Below, one piece after another: positions 57,837-64,000 of a stretch of DNA of 64,000 nt. The stretch's first letter is position 1, and each line of letters starts with the position of its first letter. The notes beneath the pieces were generated by a model. That model worked only from the letters and a program-made list of their open reading frames with translations. It had not been told where the DNA came from and did not search any database. The position numbers and the translations under genes were made by a program. Source of the DNA: Cheilinus undulatus (lineage: Eukaryota > Chordata > Actinopteri > Labriformes > Labridae); assembly GCF_018320785.1 (NCBI RefSeq), contig NC_054885.1, forward strand, positions 3,608,921 to 3,672,920, written 5' to 3'.

Positions 57837-57983
57837 TTTCTCATAATGAGGGAGAAATGCAGTGAAAAAGGCACTTCCGTATTCACGCTGGAAGCGGTCC
57901 CAGAATGTGCATGTGCTCTGGCACCACTTCCACCGTGAATGTGGAAGTGCATTTTTAGTGTGGTTGTTCCTCATCATGAGAAA
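57837..57983. repeat. 147-bp imperfect palindrome (hairpin)
   Basis: The left arm TTTCTCATAATGAGGGA...GGCACTTCCGTATTCACG pairs with the right arm CGTGAATGTGGAAGTGCA...CCTCATCATGAGAAA, with a few bulges. The loop is around TGTGCATGTGC (57905-57915). Could be a short palindromic MITE or a structured RNA element in the 3' UTR. Confidence 0.75.
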
Positions 57984-59429
57984 TACGTGAATGGTTGGTT
58001 TTCTTAAAGGATGTTCTCAGGCCGCTGTTTCCCAATACCGCTAAATGCCCGTTTAAACTCTATAACAAGACACGCCTCTGTACAATTATTAAAATTAAAA
58101 ATGTACCTGTCTTTGAAAACACTAGGAAATACCTGGAATATGGTAAATCCTCAATTAGGAAAAAAAAATGGTAGGAATGGTCACTTTTCGATTACTATAG
58201 ATGTTACAGTGTAAAAAAGCTACGTACTGCATCTTGAGGTCATATATTTGCATATTATTTAATTTTATAAAAGTGTTAAATTGATAAAAATTCATTAAAA
58301 TAAATTTAAAGATTGTATTTTATTGTGTCAGTTTTAATCTGGCACATTTGAGATCTGATGAGTGTTGAATTAAATATTTTATCCTGTCATATCAGCACTC
58401 AGATGTTTGTCAGAATCCTCTAGATTTTGTTCTTAGCTGAGAATAAAATCCCAGATAAGAAAACTCTAACTTCTAAAGAGCAGTTGGTGAATGAGGCCCA
58501 GAGATTTTAAAGTTGAAGTTGTGTAGTTTGATTTTTAGGGGGGTGGTTTTGTCTCCTACAGCTCACCTGTTGAGGTGAAGTTGATGCAGAAATCCTCAGT
58601 GCTTATTTCTGCTGCTGTTGTTGTGATTACTCTGATATTTATTTTGAGCATCTTTTTCGTCAGGTATATTTTTCTGTTGAGAATGTTTGATTGGATTTTA
58701 CACTTGCTGGTTTTGTATTTAAGGTTAAGGTTTTAGTTATTGTGAGATGACGTCTTTTATTGACACATCCTGTTTGGAATCATCCCAGCTGGAATTAGGA
58801 AGGATCCGCCTGATGACAAACGTGGATTCTGGATTATCCATCAGCTTTTCAAGGTTTGCAGAATCCTCATTAAACAAACATGCAAAGCTCTACAGCCAAC
58901 TTCTCCCATAACTGTTTTAAATGTCAGTCACACTAGTTTTTTTTTATTTTATTTTATTCTCACTCTAAATTGCACTCTAATAAAGTCTGCCTTTTATTAT
59001 CACAGTATGTCTCTGTGCAGCCATATCACTCCAGCCTGTCCTCTAAATACTGCTCATGAGAATGTACTCCATCTGTTTGTATTTAATGGTCTGTGAGACA
59101 GAAGATACTGCTTTACTGTGTATTCACATGAATGTAAAGTTTAAATCCTTGGTGCATTTTAACTTAAAGCTTCTACATTTTGTCTTAAATGAGTGGAACC
59201 AAAATGAAACATGTAGCTACAGTTCAGTTACTCGACTCCAGGAATCAGCACGTGTGCCAAACCCAGAGAAAGCTTTGACTGGACACTGGAACATGTATGT
59301 CACTGAATGTTGTTTGTTTTTGTCAGAGTTACTTGTCAAAGGAAGTCCTCATCGTGACGGGACTATCAGAAATAAATGAAACTGCACTCAACATTTTTAT
59401 TGGTGTAATTGTGTTGGTCATTTGATTTT

Positions 59430-60490
59430 AATATAGCATCCCTCTGCCCATTAAAGCTAATACAGGCCAATATTTTTGACTGATATGGACTGATATTTAC
59501 AGCTTTAAAGACTAATTTTTACTGCCTAAAAGATCATTATTTATGGCTGATAAAGGCTGAAATTTACAGCTGATACAGGCCAATTCTTACAGCTAATGAA
59601 GACCAATATTCACAGCTGATATAGTCTGATATCTACATCAACTATAGATGGATATTTTCAGTCATATCAGGCTTTCATTAACAGCTTATATAGACCAATA
59701 TTTACAGCCTATAAATGGCATTATTTTAAGCAGACATAGTCTGATATTTACAGCCAATATAGGCCAATATGTCCAGGCTTTATAGGCTGGTATCTACAGC
59801 AGATAAAAGATGATTTCTACAGTTGAAATTTATGGGTAGTATTAGCTGGTATTTATACTGATATAAATCAGTGATTACAGCTATTATTGGCCAACACTAC
59901 AGCTGATATAAGCAGATATTTACAGCTGATATAGGTTGGTATTTTCAGCTGAAACTTTGAGCTGACAAAAGCCAATATTTGCAGCCGATACAAGCCTTTT
60001 TTTTTTTTTTTACTTAGCAGATTTAGGCCAGTATTACCAGCTGATTTAGGCTAATATTTACTGCCAATTTAGGCCAATATTTACAGGCTATTGAGGCTGA
60101 TATTTACAATTGATATGGATGGACATTTAGGCTGATACTAACAGACCATATAGGCTGATGAAAAAAGCTGATATTCACAAATATTAGCTGATATTGGCAG
60201 ATATTGGCTGATATTAATACCTGATATAGACCGATAATTGTAGAAGATATTGGCTGATATTAATAGCTGATATAAACCAATATTTGTAGAAGATATTGGC
60301 TGATAGTATTGGCTGATATAGACCAATATTTATAGCAGATATTGGCTGATATTAATACCTGATATAGACCAATATTTATAGCAGATATTGGCTGATATTA
60401 ATACCTGATATAGACCAATATTTATAGCAGATATTGGCTGATATTAATACCTGATATAGACCAATATTTATAGCAGATATTGGCTGATAT
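59430..60490. repeat. GATAT-rich minisatellite
   Basis: Degenerate units with TTACAGCTGATATAGGCCAA words fill most of the kilobase. At the right end (60310-60490) a 46-bp unit (GATATTGGCTGATATTAATA, then CCTGATATAGACCAATAT) occurs in three to four nearly identical copies, so the array grew recently at that end. Confidence 0.9.
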
Positions 60491-60839
60491 AGTACTTGTT
60501 GATAACCACGTTTTGAGTGCACTGGAGAGTTTCTCCTGTCATTCTCATAGGATGAGTTTAAAGGTCATGACCTCTCAGTGAACTGCAGGGATCTTAAAAA
60601 ATGTCACAATGACACGTGAAACTTTATTTGGGTGTACAGAACAATTTCTTGTAAGCACCAGAATATTCTCTCAAGCGCACAGGTTAGCTTCTGGTGCGCC
60701 TGAAGAAATAAGCATACTCCTCATTTATCCCTCTCTCCAGGAAAGGATAACTGCCCTGTGATATAATCACAGCCATCTGACTGTTATTATTGAAGCTTTT
60801 CTGTACTGAATGGTTGAAACACAAAGAGACGCAGAGAAA

Positions 60840-63800
60840 TCAGGCTTTCATTCCGGTTTATTCTCCATTCCATTATCTCACATGAGCTGAAACATTCATC
60901 ACGGTTCTTTTCACCATTACCATTCTGAGTTTAAATATTAACTTATTATGAACACAATAAAAAAAGCAAACAGTAAATCCATTAACTGGGAACACACACA
61001 TTCGACATCAGTTCCAACAGGCTGGAAAAATGCTGGTTTCTCTGTGGTTTCAAACCTGTGGTTCAGGACCCATTACAGGTCTGGGGTTTTCTTTCTACAA
61101 CAACAAATCCACGGCATTGCTAAAAATGGATTTGAAGCAACAGATACACTTCAGAATGTTGTTTACCTTCATGTTAACTATTTTGAGCTGTGTTTGATCA
61201 TTTGATTATGTAATTGTTATTTAATCTGGCCAGAATTACCCTCCATAACCAGCATTTTAACCGTGAAAATGGCTTTAAATCTAGCGCTGTTGACTACTGC
61301 CACATCTTCTCACAGCTGGACATCCTGAGCAGTAAGAAAATAAGAGCACAAAGACTGTTTTTATAAAGAGGTCATAGGCTCAATCTGCATCAGCAGCTAT
61401 AAAACAAGTTGCTGGTAAATCATACACGATATGTAGAGAAACAGGCATTAATGTACACAAAATGCATTAAAAAGAACCAAAGTCCCACTTTCTGAACACT
61501 GGAAATACTCTTAGCTAACTCTTTAGTTAGTCTCTGTCACGGTCAAACTGTTTTCTCATCAAGCTAATACGAGCTGTGCTCCTCAATTACAGACGCTAGC
61601 AAATAAGCTACCCTATCCTATTTCTGTTTAGCTTGTACTCTTTGAAATTTGAATAGAAGAGTTTATCTAGCTGGCTGTAAGTAGCTGCTAGCTAGCTAAT
61701 GCAAGTAAGACTTTCACTAAACAGAGTTTTAAGTAGGCTACATTTTAGGACTGGATTCAGTCAAAACAGACAAACTCCTTTATTAACATGCTAGTGACTG
61801 CAACCATATTAGCCTCAACATTAATACTTCTTATTTCAGCTTATCAAGCTAATGTTAGCATGTTGAAAATGCCATCTTTGCTAAAATCAAGCTAATATAA
61901 GCTGCATGAGATGGTTTACAGTCTTATTTCCTGTGTAGAAAAATGGTTTTCTAGTGTGCTGTTGCCGTCTAAAATCAGGATTTTGTGCTGGAAAAACAAA
62001 GCTAATGTGCTTATTTAGACCCGTCATCTAATTAAAGCTACATACCCACCATACCTGGTTAAAAATTCATTCTAATATTCTTATTTTTGTGTATTTTTCA
62101 TAAAAGGGATTTTTATTAGTCTACAGCTGACTATAGTGAGAAATAAAGGTGTGCTGCTTCGCTAATCGAGCTAGTGTAAGCACCATGAGTCAGCAGATTT
62201 TTAAATGTTTTCTAAAGGGGTTTTTGTGCTTTTGGTGACCGTTATTGTGCTGAAAATGGGAGAGAATTGTGAATTCCCTTGAAACAGGTAGAAAACAGCA
62301 AAATTCTTCACTGTTTTTAAAAAAGAATTTAACACATTATACGAACTACAAGCTAATGCAGGCTGATGTTGGCAGACATGGAGTAACAAAGTTTTTTCTG
62401 TCTTGTTATAAATAAATAATAATTACATCCTTTCAATTAAATTGCATTATTACATTTCTAAACTTAAGCTGCTATCTGTTTTTGCCTTTGCCTGCTAATT
62501 TTATTCGTTGTTGCTAACTAGCTAACCAAGCTAACTAAGGCACCATATGATGTTAATAGTGCATTTCTTTTCGATTTTTTTTGTTTGGACAAGAACGTTT
62601 TATAAGGAATTTCAGATATGCTCTTCATAACAACAGATATGATTTTTGCTTGCAAAAAAAATACATGGTGCTTTTTATAGCTAATAAAGCTAGCAAGCCG
62701 AGCTGAGGAGCGTAAACCTTCAACAAACTTTTACCAACGCCCTATAAAAGCAACACTATGGAGAAAGTTGTAGCTTGACTGGGCAGTTTCTAGCTATGGT
62801 TTTAGCTAAAAGTTTTGTGTAAAGATGCTCAGAAAATAGGACTTTCATCGAGTTACTGGCAGTTTGTTGTGAATGTAAGCGCTAAACCTCGATGCAAACA
62901 GTCTAAAGAGCCAAAGTATATCAGCAACGATCCTTCCAGTTTGCATAAATCAGGAATTTCTGGACTATGTAATGTAAAAAATGAGTTCATAGAAAAAGTA
63001 ACAGGCAAAGAAAGCCCCCAAACAATAAAAGGCATTTTTACAAGAGAGATGGTTACGGAAACAAAACTTAAATCTGCAGTTTTGTCTCTAAAGGAAAAGT
63101 TTTAATCTTTATGTACTGTGTGAAAAAGTCCCACATATACAGACAAATCAAAAAGGAGTCTACGGTTTCAAAGAAATGAGCTTTATACAGTTTGATACAG
63201 ATATACTTTAAAAAGATAAATATCACATATTTTGTATGTACAACAAGTCAGTGCTTTTTAAATGACAGCATCCTCCATGTTTCTCAAACTATGGCTTGGG
63301 ACCAGGTCACTGACCAGCATATAGCAAGTCTTAGAGACTGATCTGTCAGAGACTGTATCCAGGGTTCCAGTCATCGTATCATTTAAGCACTTTAAACTTG
63401 GAATGAAAATCGTATTCACTAACATTCAGAGACTTCAGTGTTGAAATGCAGAGATGTATGTTAGAGACTGACGTCTTTTTTATGTTTCTCATTTTCTTGA
63501 CATCTTCATCTTTGTTTTTCTTCATGATGGCAGTAGCTGTCTCACGTATGCATTCCCTTCCCTTCATCATTGCTTCTTTTCAGTCTCCCTTACTGGTTAA
63601 TGGATGGAGCTGCCTGCAAAAGGCAATATGTGTCATATCTTGTGCTTTCACCCGTCTTAAGTATGCTTCAAATTAAATGCTATTCAGACTCATCAAGGTG
63701 TACCCAGGCCCACCTTTGGCAGCATTTGGCAAGTGAAAATATCTCTCTTTACTTTGCGGTCACTTTCCATGTGAGCACATAACGGAAATTTCCAAATGGG

Positions 63801-64000
63801 TGTGTGTTACCTGTGTGACTGCTGTGTCACAGCTTTAGTTTTATTTCGGGATGCATGTTAACAACTGAGGAATTTCAGACTGCCTGCACAAGCGCTGAGT
63901 CTCATGCGCCAAGAATCTAGAGAATAGAAGGCTTGCCGATTTGAGCTGCAGGTCCATGTCTCTCAGCCACAGGAAAATAAAAGAAGAGAGCTATATTTAC
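60840..64000 (-). other. Possible 3' UTR of a convergent minus-strand gene
   Basis: AATAAA on the minus strand at 60857-60862 could end a transcript entering from the right. In the 3.1 kb to its right I see no repeat with clear ends apart from AGCTA-rich sequence at 61.55-62.8 kb, and no coding exon. In human, CYB561 is convergent with TANC2, which has a long 3' UTR, so tanc2 is a possible but unproven identity. A 96-codon + strand frame at 62815-63105 has no recognised domain. Confidence 0.25.
61555..62800. repeat. GCTA/AGCTAA-rich low-order repeat region
   Basis: Recurring GCTAGCTAGCTAAT, CAAGCTAATG and AAGCTAACTAAGG words, as at 9.55-9.81 kb, with more unique sequence in between. Confidence 0.5.

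Larger units (their letters stand above)
56229..59395 (+). other. cyb561: Presumed cyb561 3' UTR
   Basis: No splice or coding signal follows the stop. AATAAA at 59371-59376 is followed by GT-rich GGTGTAATTGTGTTGG, a good 3' end. Earlier AATAAA copies at 58442 and 58976 may give shorter forms. The interval includes an hAT MITE, a CACGTG-rich MITE and a strong hairpin. The extent is inferred from signals only. Confidence 0.45.

Noticed and set aside
1..64000. Bacterial-type systems (operons, CRISPR, phage, toxin-antitoxin)
   Set aside because: Base composition, introns and repeat families are those of a fish genome; tandem repeats here lack CRISPR repeat-spacer structure.

Overview
This window is vertebrate nuclear DNA. 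Teleost fish is the best reading and a percomorph is likely, but I cannot name the species. The grounds are one intron-containing vertebrate gene, GT-AG splice sites, and a dense load of fish-type repeats: RTE/Rex3-like LINE tails, tRNA-derived SINEs, Tc1 remnants, hAT and PIF/Harbinger-like MITEs, and piggyBac-like TTAA elements. There are no prokaryotic operons, CRISPR arrays or phage genes. Nearly all open reading frames here are chance frames in repeats.

The one gene I can name is cyb561 (cytochrome b561, chromaffin-granule type) on the + strand. Its coding exons are 45479-45683, 55422-55520, 55603-55706, 55792-55949 and 56036-56228. They join in frame to 252 codons with the four heme-ligand histidines in place. 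A probable non-coding first exon with its promoter lies near 40190-40258. The 3' UTR probably runs to a poly(A) signal at 59371. Intron 2 (9.7 kb) is full of transposon remnants, while introns 3-5 are 82-86 bp. Intron 4 appears to start with GC instead of GT.

Layout. 0-1.5 kb: two degraded LINE 3' ends. 1.5-9.5 kb: A-rich repeats, an hAT MITE with perfect target-site duplication, and a well-formed minus-strand exon candidate at 5702-5845. 9.5-20 kb: SINE and MITE copies, T-rich repeats and a minisatellite-bearing hAT-like element. 21-26 kb: Tc1 remnant, two SINEs and a piggyBac-like element. 26.6-27.0 kb: CpG-rich candidate promoter. 28.4-30.7 kb: 42-bp minisatellite. 32.3-35.9 kb: Tc1 end, LINE, palindromic MITE, second piggyBac-like copy and Tc1 5' part. 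36.8-38.4 kb: A-rich higher-order array. 40-59.4 kb: cyb561, with a second 42-bp array in intron 1. 59.4-60.5 kb: GATAT-rich array. 60.8-64 kb: no coding exon seen, perhaps the 3' UTR of a convergent minus-strand gene.

I found no new multi-gene system. The most unusual structure is a foldback hAT-like transposon family carrying its own minisatellite. Next come two related 42-bp minisatellite arrays 11 kb apart, a reciprocal pair of filled and empty insertion sites, a possible GC-AG intron, and a strong hairpin in the presumed cyb561 3' UTR.
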